Positions 8,509 to 17,916 are shown, counted from the first letter of the stretch. The stretch is DNA of 64,000 bases from AV40 sp963817335 (GCA_963817335.1 CAWFNX010000005.1:992001-1056000), one strand, 5' to 3'. Notes: a model not told the origin generated them from the letters alone. Made by a program: numbers and translations.

Positions 8509-9237
8509 ATGCCTGACCCAGATTGGATCAAGGTCGATCTTCATATCCACACCCTCGACGATCCGAAGGACGTCATCGATTACTCCGCGCATCAACTTTT
8601 GGAGCGCGCGCGCACGCTTGGCTACGGTGTTCTCGCCATTACTTTGCACGATGCGGTTTTCGATCGCGCGGATGTATTCAGGGATGCGGCGGCCATGGGA
8701 ATTTTATTGATCCCCGCGGCCGAGGTGAGATTGCAGGGCGCAGACGCAATCCTCCTGAACGTGACGCCGGCGGAGGTCGCCGCGCTGAAAGATTTTCAAG
8801 ATCTTCGGAAGCTTCGCGCCCGTCGCGGATTGTCGATATTCACAATCGCGCCGCACCCATTTTATGTGCTTGGTGGATCGATCGGCCCGCGACTCTTCGA
8901 TGAAATCGACTGCTTTGACGCGATCGAAATGTGTCATTTTCACAAGGGTCCGTTGAATCCGAATTGGCGGGCCGCGAAAGTCGCCAGGAAATACGGCAAG
9001 CCGATGATCGCGACTTCTGATGCGCATCAGTTGCACGCCTTTGGACGGCATTACACGAGCATTCCGCGTCCGGTGCAGTTAACAATCGAGAGCGTTTTTT
9101 CCGCGCTCCGTTCCGGTCCGCTGCGGTTGACCAGTCCTTCGGCGTCGCTGGTCGATTTTGCGAGCGCGATCTACTGGATTTTTCTCGCGCATCCGTTCAA
9201 GCGAAGGAAACAGGAGCTTTCGCAAGGTCGCTCTTGA
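8509..9237 (+). CDS. PHP-domain metal-dependent phosphoesterase
   Basis: 242 residues. Metal-binding PHP motifs are in order: DLHIHT (about 10-15), a middle TLHDAV, APHPF, and ATSDAH near residue 170. These clusters of His and Asp bind divalent metals in the family, which includes polymerase-associated and histidinol-phosphatase-like phosphoesterases. The substrate cannot be told from sequence. Its stop overlaps the upstream end of the following lipoprotein frame, so the two may be co-transcribed. Confidence 0.85.
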   Translation: MPDPDWIKVDLHIHTLDDPKDVIDYSAHQLLERARTLGYGVLAITLHDAVFDRADVFRDAAAMGILLIPAAEVRLQGADAILLNVTPAEVAALKDFQDLRKLRARRGLSIFTIAPHPFYVLGGSIGPRLFDEIDCFDAIEMCHFHKGPLNPNWRAAKVARKYGKPMIATSDAHQLHAFGRHYTSIPRPVQLTIESVFSALRSGPLRLTSPSASLVDFASAIYWIFLAHPFKRRKQELSQGRS

Positions 9238-9269
9238 ATCCACTCGTAAACGTGACAGACGTTAGACCG

Positions 9270-9728
9270 ATGAGAGTCTTCGTTATCAGCCTGCTCGCGT
9301 TGTCGTTTTTGTTTTCAGCCTGCCAAACGCCGGAGCAGAAAAAAGAGAAGCTCAAGCAAGCCGAGCTCAAAAAAAAGGCGAAGGTTGATCTGCGCGCAAA
9401 TCCGGACGTTGATTTTCAGGCGTTCGTCGTCCGGCTTCGCAAAGTAGTGGCGCAGCGCGATATGGAAACATTGAAGTCAATGATGACTGACGATTTTGGT
9501 TACAAGCTCGAGCCTGCCATGGCGGGCCCTGGCGTTTTTCAATACTGGCAGCAGGAAAATCTTTGGCCAGAGTTGGATGGGATTTTATCGGAGAAGTTCG
9601 TGAAGAAAGGCGCGTTCTGGGTCGCGCCGCCGCAATTTGCCGACCCGTCTCTTAATTACGACGGCTATCGCGCTGGCATCACCCGAGTACGAGGCAGCTG
9701 GAAATTCGCCTACTTTGTTAACGGGTGA
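9270..9728 (+). CDS. Small putative lipoprotein
   Basis: 152 residues from ATG 9270. The open frame could be extended to a TTG at 9234, but ATG 9270 gives a perfect lipoprotein signal: VFVISLLALSFLFSAC with lipobox FSAC. After the acylated Cys comes a Lys/Glu-rich helical stretch, then a compact domain of about 110 residues (VDFQAFVVRLRKVVAQRD...). It has no family that I can name. It is likely anchored in the outer or inner membrane and lies just downstream of the PHP gene. Confidence 0.72.
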   Translation: MRVFVISLLALSFLFSACQTPEQKKEKLKQAELKKKAKVDLRANPDVDFQAFVVRLRKVVAQRDMETLKSMMTDDFGYKLEPAMAGPGVFQYWQQENLWPELDGILSEKFVKKGAFWVAPPQFADPSLNYDGYRAGITRVRGSWKFAYFVNG

Positions 9729-9733
9729 AAAGG

Positions 9734-9806
9734 AGTGACGAGTGACGGGTGACATGTGACGAGAAAGAAACAAAAGACGCTTGCTGATCACCCGTCACTC
9801 GTCACT
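9734..9806. repeat. 19-bp perfect inverted repeat of the GTGACGAGTGACGGG type
   Basis: Arms 9734-9752 and 9788-9806 are exact reverse complements (AGTGACGAGTGACGGGTGA), separated by 35 nt. Within an arm the unit GTGACGA/GTGACGG repeats in tandem. It follows the lipoprotein stop by 5 nt and overlaps the first codons of the FabZ-like frame. Confidence 0.85.
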
Positions 9807-10223
9807 CGTCACTTTCTTGGTTTGCCGCATCGGCCGCCGTTTGTATTCGTACGAAAATTAGTCGCGCTCGAGCCAGGTAGTTCAGCCGAATGCGAAACCG
9901 AATTTTTAAAGGACGATCCAATGTTTGCCGGGCATTTCCCGGGTGATCCTCTGGTACCCGGTGTAATTCTCACCGAAGCCCTCGCCCAAACGGCGGGAAT
10001 TGCAGCCCACCAGGAGAAGTCGAAGACGCGCTTTTTGCTTTCGGCGATCCGGCAAATGAAATTTCTTCGAGCGGTGCGTCCGGAAGAAAAAATTATTTTG
10101 CGCGCGAGAAAGTTAGGCGAAGTCGATCAGCTTTTGCAATTCGAGGTTGAAGCGGTGGTCGCCGGCAAACAGGTCGCTATCGGTCAATTAGTGTTGAACG
10201 CGCTCGAAGAGAAAAAATTGTAG
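9756..10223 (+). CDS. FabZ/hotdog-type 3-hydroxyacyl-ACP dehydratase-like protein
   Basis: The C-terminal 130 residues are a hotdog fold with the FabZ signature GHFPGDPLVPG followed by TEALAQTAG. The His and Glu of these motifs are the catalytic pair in FabZ. The family's N-terminal LPHRxPF motif is present as LPHRPPF from residue 23. Residues 1-21 from ATG 9756 are encoded by an inverted repeat, so TTG 9822 is an alternative start. A second, fused FabZ lies in lpxC (50094-51422), so this copy may serve a different acyl chain or a specialised lipid. Its TAG stop is provided by the repeat element at 10220. Confidence 0.82.
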   Translation: MTRKKQKTLADHPSLVTRHFLGLPHRPPFVFVRKLVALEPGSSAECETEFLKDDPMFAGHFPGDPLVPGVILTEALAQTAGIAAHQEKSKTRFLLSAIRQMKFLRAVRPEEKIILRARKLGEVDQLLQFEVEAVVAGKQVAIGQLVLNALEEKKL

Positions 10224-10275
10224 GGCAAGCGCATCGCTCGCCAAGTTGCGGTCGCAGACGGAGCGCCTGCCCTAC
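10220..10275. repeat. Double-hairpin intergenic repeat (GTAGGGCA ends)
   Basis: Terminal inverted repeats GTAGGGCA (10220-10227) and TGCCCTAC (10268-10275) enclose two imperfect palindromes. It lies between two convergent genes and contains the TAG stop (10221-10223) of the FabZ-like gene. It is a member of the dispersed family described in the findings. Confidence 0.85.
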
Positions 10276-10288
10276 GACTCCAGCTTGT

Positions 10289-12100
10289 TTATTGGGTCGA
10301 CGGAGTTTGCCCCGGGGTGGAGGTTTGTTCGAGATCGTAAATCGCGCCCCACGTCCCGGACGCCGTGAGCGCTGCCGTTTTCTCCCATGGTCGGGAACTC
10401 GCCGGGTAATTGGCTTTTTCTTCCCGCCCCCAAAAGATATAGCGCACTTGCAAATTGCGGGCGAGATCGCGCCAGTTCGGGGCGCCCTGCATCACTTTGG
10501 TGAGCATCTCGTTGGTTTTACCGTAATCGTCAAACCCCTGGGTCCAGAGATGCCCGGGATATCCCATCACGACTTTTCGACCGCTCAAGAGCAACGGATG
10601 ATTGTATGTCGGCCAAGCGGCAAAACGCGCCTCGATCGGCAACGGACGGGCGGCAGCGCTGACCGCGTCAACTTCGCCGCGGTTGGCGAAGCCAAAACCG
10701 CCTTTGCCGGCGGCGAGTCCACCAAACAGACTAATGAATCCCGACGCGAACAGCGCGAAACAGACCGCCCACCGGATCGGTTTCTCCCATTGCGCGATCA
10801 GGTCTCGCCACAAATACGGCAGCACGATGAAATAGGCCCAAACCATGATCTTGAGATTGTCCCAACCCCACGGCGCCGTTTTGACAAAAAAAGTGAAAAT
10901 GAAAATCGTGGCCGCTCCGAAAACGAACGCGATCTCCTCAGGCTGTTTGCGCTTCCATTGAAAGCCTTCCTGCCAAACGCGGTAGCCGAGGATGCCGGCG
11001 AGAGTTAGCACCAGCGGCACCAGGATTCCAAAGTTAAAAAACCAGAAGCGAAAGAACGGCATTTTGAATTCGCCTTCGCGCTGGACCCAGCCCCATTGGA
11101 ACTCGATCACGGATTTCGCGTGGAAGTGATCGGTAATCAACCAGACGAAAAATGTGGCCGGAACCAGCGCGCCAAGAACAAGTCGCAGAAGGTGACGGCG
11201 GAGCGGCGCATCGCCGGCAACGAACAGGCAAACGAGCAAAATGCTGAGCGCCATGAAAGTGTGGATGTGAAATAGCGGCATCGACGCATAAAGAGATAGT
11301 TCCACCCAGAACGGCAACGGGCCGCGCGGATTGTTCTGATCAGTGGCGCGATAGAATTTTTCGCGCCAATGCCAGAGTAAAACCACCCCGGCAGGAATGG
11401 CGTAAAGCAGGCCGCGCTGAGTCACGAACATCGTGAGCGGAATACACTTCCACGCGACATTGTTGACGTCCTGGTAATCGTTGAATTGGAATGTTTTCAG
11501 GAACTGAAAACCCGCGATGCCGCCGTTAAACAGAAAGCCGGCGACCGCAAAAGTGCCGCCCCAGCGATAAAACGCGTAGAACGTCGCGATCGATGCAAGC
11601 AAGCCGACCCACACCAGGCCGGGAATTAAACTGATGTTTATCTTGAGCAGTAACGCGTTCAACAAATCGATGCCCGCGGGATAGCGAAGATGTTCGCTAC
11701 CAACGTAAATCGGATTCGATGGCCACAGACGCACCCCGTTCGCGAAAAATTTAATGTGAGTGAGATGCAGGCCAAGGTCGCCGAGATTCACAGGCGATTG
11801 GATTTTTAGATCCGTGCCATCGACGTAAAGCAGCCAAATAAACGAACGAAACGCGAAGATCCCGAAGATCGCCGCGACAATCCATGTGGCCATGTTTCGA
11901 TAGCGGCCCTGCGTCGCCTCAGGGTTTGGATCCAGTCGCGTATCGGTGACCCCTTCATACGCCGCTGCCGCGATGCCGCTGGCCAAGATAAAAGCGATAA
12001 GCGAAGTGACGGGACCCAGACCCGCCGCAAAAATTCCAAGCAACAGGCCGCAAACAGTCGCGAAGTTTGCAAATGTTAACCCGCCGGCCAGCCACTTCAT
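10289..12100 (-). CDS. Large polytopic membrane protein, glycosyltransferase-like
   Basis: 603 residues with about 12 hydrophobic segments and a soluble C-terminal part of about 110 residues. A loop after the third segment (NLGDLGLHLTHIKFFANG) has the Asp/His content seen in lipid-linked sugar transferases. The specific family is not recognised. It overlaps the next upstream gene by 4 nt (12097-12100), so the two are translationally coupled. The C-terminus ends in a Thr-Pro-Ser-Gln-rich tail. A partnership with the Agl23-like protein in envelope glycan assembly is inferred. Confidence 0.6.
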   Translation of the reverse strand: MKWLAGGLTFANFATVCGLLLGIFAAGLGPVTSLIAFILASGIAAAAYEGVTDTRLDPNPEATQGRYRNMATWIVAAIFGIFAFRSFIWLLYVDGTDLKIQSPVNLGDLGLHLTHIKFFANGVRLWPSNPIYVGSEHLRYPAGIDLLNALLLKINISLIPGLVWVGLLASIATFYAFYRWGGTFAVAGFLFNGGIAGFQFLKTFQFNDYQDVNNVAWKCIPLTMFVTQRGLLYAIPAGVVLLWHWREKFYRATDQNNPRGPLPFWVELSLYASMPLFHIHTFMALSILLVCLFVAGDAPLRRHLLRLVLGALVPATFFVWLITDHFHAKSVIEFQWGWVQREGEFKMPFFRFWFFNFGILVPLVLTLAGILGYRVWQEGFQWKRKQPEEIAFVFGAATIFIFTFFVKTAPWGWDNLKIMVWAYFIVLPYLWRDLIAQWEKPIRWAVCFALFASGFISLFGGLAAGKGGFGFANRGEVDAVSAAARPLPIEARFAAWPTYNHPLLLSGRKVVMGYPGHLWTQGFDDYGKTNEMLTKVMQGAPNWRDLARNLQVRYIFWGREEKANYPASSRPWEKTAALTASGTWGAIYDLEQTSTPGQTPSTQ

Positions 12101-13899
12101 GGGTTTGGAGTTGGAGCTGGAGTCGCGCTAGGGACCGGTTTTGCCGTTCCGGTGAAATCGGGACTTTTCCCGGGGAAAAAGGTCCTGAAAATTTTCGCGC
12201 TGAAATACGCTTTCGACGGGTCCTGATATGGTCGAATCGTCACCGGCAGAGTGTAGTAGGAGTCATGCAGTTTTGATTCGACCGTCTGGATCTTGTCTTC
12301 CTGGACGAGCATAAAGTCAGCGTCCAACGGATCAGGCAGGTTGTCCTTTTCGTAGTAACCAACCCGACCGAAGTCACCAAGGATCCACGGCAACGGATAT
12401 GGGCTCCCGCGAATAATGTGGCCGACGAGTTGATAGGCCCGCGGGTCGGCATGGGCGAGTCGCAGGATCGGATCGGTGAATTTGTCGATATCGTTGTAAG
12501 TCTGGACGTAGACGTACGGCTCGGTCTCGGTGGTGCACCGGAAATAATTCAGCCAGATACAATGCCCGAGCGACCAAAGGAGAAGAATAACGGTAACCAG
12601 TTGTGTAATCTCAACGCTGGCCAAAATTACCAGTAACGCGCCCAGTCCGAGAATCATCGCATACGGCCAGACGTAATCGAATTTGTCCATGGTCGCGTAG
12701 TAAATGGCGAAGGCCAGAAAACCGAACAGCCCTAACGCGATCCATCGATAGATAACGCCCTTGAATCGCAATGGCGCAATGGTTTCCATCGCGCCGAAAG
12801 TAAACAGGAACGGCCAAATAAAGCTGATGATGCACCAGGGCGTTTTGTATTTCACGATGCTGTAAGCCATGAGCGTTCCGACGCCGTAGACGGCCAGATA
12901 ACGCATCGTTACGGTTTTGAATCGCACCGCGAACAAACACACCAACAGGCCGGCAAGGGTGGGCACCTCGTAGTGACTGATCAGCGAGAGCCAGTAGTAC
13001 CACGCTTTTTCGTGTCCGTGACCTTCACTCCCGGTTTTGAACCACGGCGCATAAGCGGCGAACAAATCTTTCACGCCGTTCCAATGGAAGAAAAAGCCGG
13101 AGTAGAATGCGACGATCAGCGCAATCGCGGTCCCGATTACAACTGCGAGATCGACATAATCCCAGGTTTGCGCAGCAGGTTTCCGGTCCTCGATCTCATT
13201 GAAATAGTTGGATAACGCGCAAACCGGCACCGCGACAATGGCGCACAAAACATGGAGGATGTAGGTCTCTTTCGAAAGAATCATTCCCGACAGTCCCATC
13301 CCGGCGGACCAGAGATATTTCGCAGCGCCGAATTTCCAAAGGCCGAACAAGCCGAAGAAAAACAGCATGGTGAAAAACAGGATCCACACCTCGTGGATCG
13401 AATAACGCCCGTAAAAAACAAACCCTGGCGAAACGGCCATCGCCACAGCGGCAAGCCGGCTAGCTGTCCGCCCGACAAACGGCTCGTATTTGAAGGTCAG
13501 CCAGACGCAACCGATGCTCACCAGCACCACCGGCAGTCGCAGTGCGATTAAATTGCGCCCAAACAAGGTCTGCGACAGGAGCAGCACGTAAAAATGCAGC
13601 GGGCCGTGATAATTGGTGGGGTCGTATTTGTAAAAACCCGTCTTGACCACTTGATCGACGAACCAACCGTTGATCCCTTCGTCGAAGTGGGGCGGCTTCA
13701 TCCCGACCAGGAAAAACCGCAGAAATGTCGCGAGTCCGACAATAATCCAAGGCGTCCACTCGCTCTCGGTGAACGCGCGTCTCCAGGTTTCGAGCGAATC
13801 GCCCAGCAATGGAAAATCCGCTAGCGCGCCAGGCTGGGCGCTGCTAGCTGTCGCTGTGCGAATTCTCGTGACCGGCGGCTGCGGCTTCATCGGGAGCAA
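12097..13899 (-). CDS. TIGR03663/Agl23-like membrane glycosyltransferase family protein
   Basis: 600 residues with about 11 membrane segments. The first exported loop contains PPHFDEGINGWFVDQVVKTG followed by YHGPLHFY. This matches the family described as TIGR03663 (flippase activity-associated Agl23-like) and resembles dolichyl-phosphate mannosyltransferase architecture. A Pro-Thr-rich tail ends the protein. The frame opens at 13899, which overlaps the oppositely transcribed rfbB start (13856) by 44 nt. A TTG at 13809 would remove the overlap, and the first 30 residues look poorly conserved. It is coupled to the 10289-12100 gene. Confidence 0.72.
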   Translation of the reverse strand: MLPMKPQPPVTRIRTATASSAQPGALADFPLLGDSLETWRRAFTESEWTPWIIVGLATFLRFFLVGMKPPHFDEGINGWFVDQVVKTGFYKYDPTNYHGPLHFYVLLLSQTLFGRNLIALRLPVVLVSIGCVWLTFKYEPFVGRTASRLAAVAMAVSPGFVFYGRYSIHEVWILFFTMLFFFGLFGLWKFGAAKYLWSAGMGLSGMILSKETYILHVLCAIVAVPVCALSNYFNEIEDRKPAAQTWDYVDLAVVIGTAIALIVAFYSGFFFHWNGVKDLFAAYAPWFKTGSEGHGHEKAWYYWLSLISHYEVPTLAGLLVCLFAVRFKTVTMRYLAVYGVGTLMAYSIVKYKTPWCIISFIWPFLFTFGAMETIAPLRFKGVIYRWIALGLFGFLAFAIYYATMDKFDYVWPYAMILGLGALLVILASVEITQLVTVILLLWSLGHCIWLNYFRCTTETEPYVYVQTYNDIDKFTDPILRLAHADPRAYQLVGHIIRGSPYPLPWILGDFGRVGYYEKDNLPDPLDADFMLVQEDKIQTVESKLHDSYYTLPVTIRPYQDPSKAYFSAKIFRTFFPGKSPDFTGTAKPVPSATPAPTPNP

Positions 13900-14846
13900 T
13901 TTTATTCGCTACATTTTGCAACATTACAAGCCCGCCTCGGTCACAAATGTCGACACCCTGACCTACGCCGGCAACCTCGCCAATCTCGACGGCGTGGTCG
14001 AGGAACATGGCGAGCGCTACGAGTTTTTCAAAGCCGACATCGCGAACGCGGACGCCATGGACGAGCTTGATGCTCGAGCGCCAATTCTATGCCGTGGTCA
14101 ACTTCGCGGCCGAATCGCACGTCGATCGCAGCATTAATTCGCCGGAAAATTTCATTCACACCAACGTGATTGGCACCAGCGTGCTGCTGAATGCTGCCCG
14201 CAAACATGGCGTCCAGCGGTTTGTCCAGATTTCGACCGATGAAGTTTACGGTTCGTTAGGCAAAACCGGAAAATTTACCGAGCAATCACCGCTCGATCCC
14301 AGCTCGCCTTACTCCGCGAGCAAAGCCGGCGCAGATCTGCTGGCCCTAGCCCATCACACGACTTTTGGACAGGAAGTTATTGTGACTCGCTGCTCAAATA
14401 ACTACGGGCCCTACCAATTCCCGGAGAAATTGATCCCGCTCATGATCGTCAAAGCGTTGCGTGACGAGCCGCTGCCGGTTTATGGCGATGGAATGAACGT
14501 GCGGGACTGGATCCACGTTGGCGACCATTGCGCGGCAGTCGTCGCTGCGTTGTTCGAGGGAAAACCGGGTGCTGTTTATAATTTCGGCGGCGGCAATGAA
14601 ATGCCGAATCTCGACCTGGTGAAGACGATTCTAAATAAACTAGGCAAGCCGGAGAGCTTGATTGGATTCGTCCAGGATCGGCTCGGTCACGATCGCCGTT
14701 ATGCGATCGATTCATCCTTTGCCCAAAAAGAATTGAAATGGAAACCGCGCAAAGATTTCAAGGAAGGCCTCGAGAGCACGATTCAATGGTACATCGACAA
14801 CCAATCGTGGTGGCAACCGTTGCTCGAGCGCGCGGGACGCTACTGA
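13856..14846 (+). pseudogene. rfbB: dTDP-glucose 4,6-dehydratase with a single frameshift
   Basis: Frame 1 from GTG 13856 encodes the NAD-binding start (RILVTGGCGFIGSNFIRYIL) up to about 14066. A +1 shift near CTTG 14066-14069 is needed to continue into VVNFAAESHVDRS, the ISTDEVYG motif, the catalytic PYSASKAG (Tyr/Lys) and RCSNNYGPYQFPEKLIPL. Removing one T at 14067-14068 restores a 329-residue enzyme of normal length. The enzyme makes dTDP-4-keto-6-deoxyglucose, step two of dTDP-rhamnose synthesis. All catalytic motifs are intact, so this may be a recent mutation or a sequencing error. rfbD follows after one intervening gene. Confidence 0.85.
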
Positions 14847-14946
14847 ATTTCGAGCGATTAGTATTTTGGCGGGTAAGTGCATCGAAAATTTACCTTGCTT
14901 AAGACCGAACTCGTTAGGTAGGCTTCGCTTCAGTCCCCAGACGGCA

Positions 14947-16902
14947 ATGAAATCGACCTTGCGAGTCTATTCGGTAATTGGAATGGCTCTGCTGTTCCTC
15001 GGTAGTTCCAGTCGAGCAACAACCTTCCCCCCGATTGCCGATGGCGATGTGACTGGACTCAAGAGCGCGATTAACAGCGCGAACACTAATGCTCAGGATG
15101 ACGTCATCGATCTCGCGACCAACGGAACTTATGTTCTCACCGTCCGGGACAACGCGCTGAATGGATTGCCGGCGATCGCGCCGGACAGCGGGCACAAGCT
15201 GACGATCAACGGGCACGGCTCCACGATCATGCGGAGCAATGCAGGCGGCACGCCAACGTTTCGCATTTTCTATGTAAACAGCGGCGCGAACCTGACTCTC
15301 GATGGCTTGACTCTATCGAACGGCTCTCCCGGGGCCTTTCATGGGGGCGCTATTTATAATGACGGCGAGACCGGCAACGTCGGCTTGACCGTTACAAATT
15401 GTACGATCACCGGTAATAGCGGCGACTACGGCGGTGCAATCTTCAACGATGGCTACCAGGATCCGAGTTTCCCGGCTCACACTGCAACTCTGACCGTCAG
15501 CAATTCGACCTTCACGCAAAATACTGGCACTCAGTACGGCGGCGCGATCTGGAACGAATCGGGCGGCATTGTCATGAACGTGAGCTACTGCACCTTCAGC
15601 CAGAACAGCGCTACCGCGCGCAGCGCCGGAGCGATTCAGTTTGATGGTTCGAGTGGGACCGCCACCGGCACTATTAAGAATTGCACCTTTACCCAGAACG
15701 CCGCCGCAAATTACGGCGGTGGCGTTAACGTTGATGGGAGCAACAGCGGCAGTGCGGTTTTAACCATCACGAACTGTACGTTCGATCACAACACAGCAAA
15801 CTGGGGTGGCGGCTTGGCGTTGGATGGCAGCAGCGGAAGCGCGGTGGTTACGGTGAGCAATTGCACATTTAACCGCGATTTCTCCTTCACCCTGGGGGAC
15901 GCTATTTATCTCTCGCAGACCGGCGGTGGCACGACCTCGCTTCTGATTGGCAATACCATCCTGGCCAGCGCCGAGCCCGATTTCAATATATCGATCGATA
16001 ACTTTAGCGGCGGAACGGCCAGTGTTAGTTCGCAGGGCCACAATTTGAGTGACGATGCAGCTGGTGGCGACGCCACCACCGGGCCGGGCGGCTTCTTGAA
16101 CCATTCCGGTGATGTTCGTAATACCGATCCAATACTTGATTCGGCCGGGTTGCAGAACAACGGCGGCCCGACGCTGACAATCGCGCTTCAACCCAGCAGC
16201 CCTGCTGTCAATCAAGGGGATGACTCGATCGCGCCCGGACAGGATCAACGCGGCTATCTGCGCAGTAGCACCAGCGACATCGGTGCTTTTGAACTAGGCG
16301 GACTTCTTGCTCCTATTCATACTGGCTCAACCAAAACGCACGCCGCCGCCGGCGCGTTTGCGGTCGACTTTCCGCTCACCGGCAAGGTCGGCGTGGAATG
16401 CCGCAGCGGCGGCCCGAGCGGCAACCATGTTTTAGCGATGTCTTTCGCGACTCCAGTTACTCTAACGGGCGCCAGCGTTCAAAGCGGCACTGGCATGGTG
16501 AGTGGATCCACTGTCTCCGGTTCGCAAGTAACCGTTAACCTGACCGGTGTCACGAATGCGCAGCGCCTCATTGTGAGGCTCACAAACGTTAATGACGGAG
16601 TACATACAAACAACGTGGACATCCCGATGGATATGCTGATTGGGGACACCAACGCCGACCGCTTCGTAGACGCAGTCGATACCGCGCAGACGAAGTCTAA
16701 ATCCGGACAGGCGCTTAACGCGACGAATTTTCGTGAGGACGTAAACACGGATGGTTTCATCGACGCCGTCGACACCTCGTTCGTGAAATCCAAAGCGGGC
16801 ACAGCGTTGCCTGGAACAATGGTTTCACCTCCAGATCCGCCGTCGCAGACGTCGCCGAAACGCCGTTTCCCCGAACGCGATCCTTTCGCGTCGGACAAAT
16901 AA
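14947..16902 (+). CDS. Secreted beta-helix (polymorphic outer-membrane-type) protein with dockerin-like C-terminus
   Basis: 651 residues from ATG 14947, chosen because a signal peptide follows (VYSVIGMALLFLGSSSRATT). Residues about 110-330 contain repeated turns of the type NCTFTQNxxxxYGGAI, a right-handed parallel beta-helix as in polymorphic outer membrane proteins. A choice-of-anchor-type segment ending in DIGAFELGG follows. Near the C-terminus are two EF-hand-like calcium loops (GDTNADRFVDAVD and EDVNTDGFIDAVD) spaced like a type I dockerin. It is probably displayed on the surface and possibly binds glycan or cohesin-like partners (inference). Confidence 0.8.
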   Translation: MKSTLRVYSVIGMALLFLGSSSRATTFPPIADGDVTGLKSAINSANTNAQDDVIDLATNGTYVLTVRDNALNGLPAIAPDSGHKLTINGHGSTIMRSNAGGTPTFRIFYVNSGANLTLDGLTLSNGSPGAFHGGAIYNDGETGNVGLTVTNCTITGNSGDYGGAIFNDGYQDPSFPAHTATLTVSNSTFTQNTGTQYGGAIWNESGGIVMNVSYCTFSQNSATARSAGAIQFDGSSGTATGTIKNCTFTQNAAANYGGGVNVDGSNSGSAVLTITNCTFDHNTANWGGGLALDGSSGSAVVTVSNCTFNRDFSFTLGDAIYLSQTGGGTTSLLIGNTILASAEPDFNISIDNFSGGTASVSSQGHNLSDDAAGGDATTGPGGFLNHSGDVRNTDPILDSAGLQNNGGPTLTIALQPSSPAVNQGDDSIAPGQDQRGYLRSSTSDIGAFELGGLLAPIHTGSTKTHAAAGAFAVDFPLTGKVGVECRSGGPSGNHVLAMSFATPVTLTGASVQSGTGMVSGSTVSGSQVTVNLTGVTNAQRLIVRLTNVNDGVHTNNVDIPMDMLIGDTNADRFVDAVDTAQTKSKSGQALNATNFREDVNTDGFIDAVDTSFVKSKAGTALPGTMVSPPDPPSQTSPKRRFPERDPFASDK

Positions 16903-17019
16903 ATTTTCTCACCGGCGGCGCTCAATTTCGCTTGTCTCCAGGCGATTGCTGGCGCGCAGGCGCGGATGTTGTAGATGTAGCGGGCCGGGTACGTCCGGTT
17001 CTAAAAGTAGCGCGACAAA

Positions 17020-17916
17020 ATGAAACTCATCGTTATCGGATCCGGTGGGCGTCTTGGCGCTGCGCTCATGCGCGCCTATCGCGATCGATTCGATGTTGCC
17101 GGATTTAATCACGCCGAGCTCGATCTCGCTAAAACGGAGGCGATTCGAAACAAGATCGATCATCTCGGTTTCGATTTGGTGATAAACGCGGCTGCGTTTA
17201 CGAATGTCGACCTTTGCGAGACTGAAAGGGACCAGGCGTTTGCCATCAACGCGGAGGCGCCGCGTGTCCTGGCCGAGATCTGCCGGGACAAAAATGCCAG
17301 GCTGATTCATGTCAGCACCGATTACGTCTTCGACGGCCAGAAACATCAGCCTTACTCCGAAGAGGACGCGGCGAACCCAATCAGCGCTTACGGCGAATCA
17401 AAGCGGGCGGGCGAAAAGCTGGTGCTTCAGACAAGCGATCGACATCTGGTGGTCCGGGTTTCCTGGGTCTTTGGCCCCGATCGGCCAAGTTTTATTGATG
17501 CGATGATCCAACGCGCGCGCGAAGAAGAGCAAATCGAAGCGATCGCGGATAAGTGGTCTACCCCCACGTATACCGAAGACCTCGCCGAGATGTTGCCGCG
17601 TATCTTTGATATCGATGCCGGTGTTGTACACCTCGCTAACACCGGTCAGTGTAGCTGGCAGGAATATGCTCAGCACGCGCTCGATTGCTGTCGGGCGGCG
17701 GGCGTTTCGCTTAAAGCGAAAACGGTCGGCGCGTTGAAGCTCGCCGACATGACCCGCCCATATGAAGGCTCCGGCGAGCAGGCAAACTGGGTCGCGCGCC
17801 GCCCGGTTCACTCGGTCCTCTCGACCGCAAAGTATCGGGCGTTGACCGGCACCAAACCGCGCTCTTGGCGAGAGGCTGTGGCTGATTATATTGAGCGCTC
17901 CTATTCGAAAAAATGA
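17020..17916 (+). CDS. rfbD: dTDP-4-dehydrorhamnose reductase
   Basis: 298 residues, the usual length. The N-terminus has the NAD(P)-binding turn VIGSGGRLGAALM. Family motifs follow: NAAAFTNVDLCE, STDYVFDG, and the catalytic YGESKRAGE (Tyr and Lys of the short-chain dehydrogenase type). It reduces dTDP-4-keto-L-rhamnose to dTDP-L-rhamnose for cell-envelope glycans. rfbB lies 2 kb upstream and is frameshifted; rfbA and rfbC are not in the window. Its stop overlaps the start of the DUF1573 gene by 4 nt (ATGA), indicating coupling. Confidence 0.92.
   Translation: MKLIVIGSGGRLGAALMRAYRDRFDVAGFNHAELDLAKTEAIRNKIDHLGFDLVINAAAFTNVDLCETERDQAFAINAEAPRVLAEICRDKNARLIHVSTDYVFDGQKHQPYSEEDAANPISAYGESKRAGEKLVLQTSDRHLVVRVSWVFGPDRPSFIDAMIQRAREEEQIEAIADKWSTPTYTEDLAEMLPRIFDIDAGVVHLANTGQCSWQEYAQHALDCCRAAGVSLKAKTVGALKLADMTRPYEGSGEQANWVARRPVHSVLSTAKYRALTGTKPRSWREAVADYIERSYSKK

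Noticed and set aside
16970..17005. TGTAGCGGGCCGGG sequence before rfbD as a repeat copy
   Set aside because: Partial similarity with one weak hairpin (CCGG...CCGG); not enough to list as a full element.
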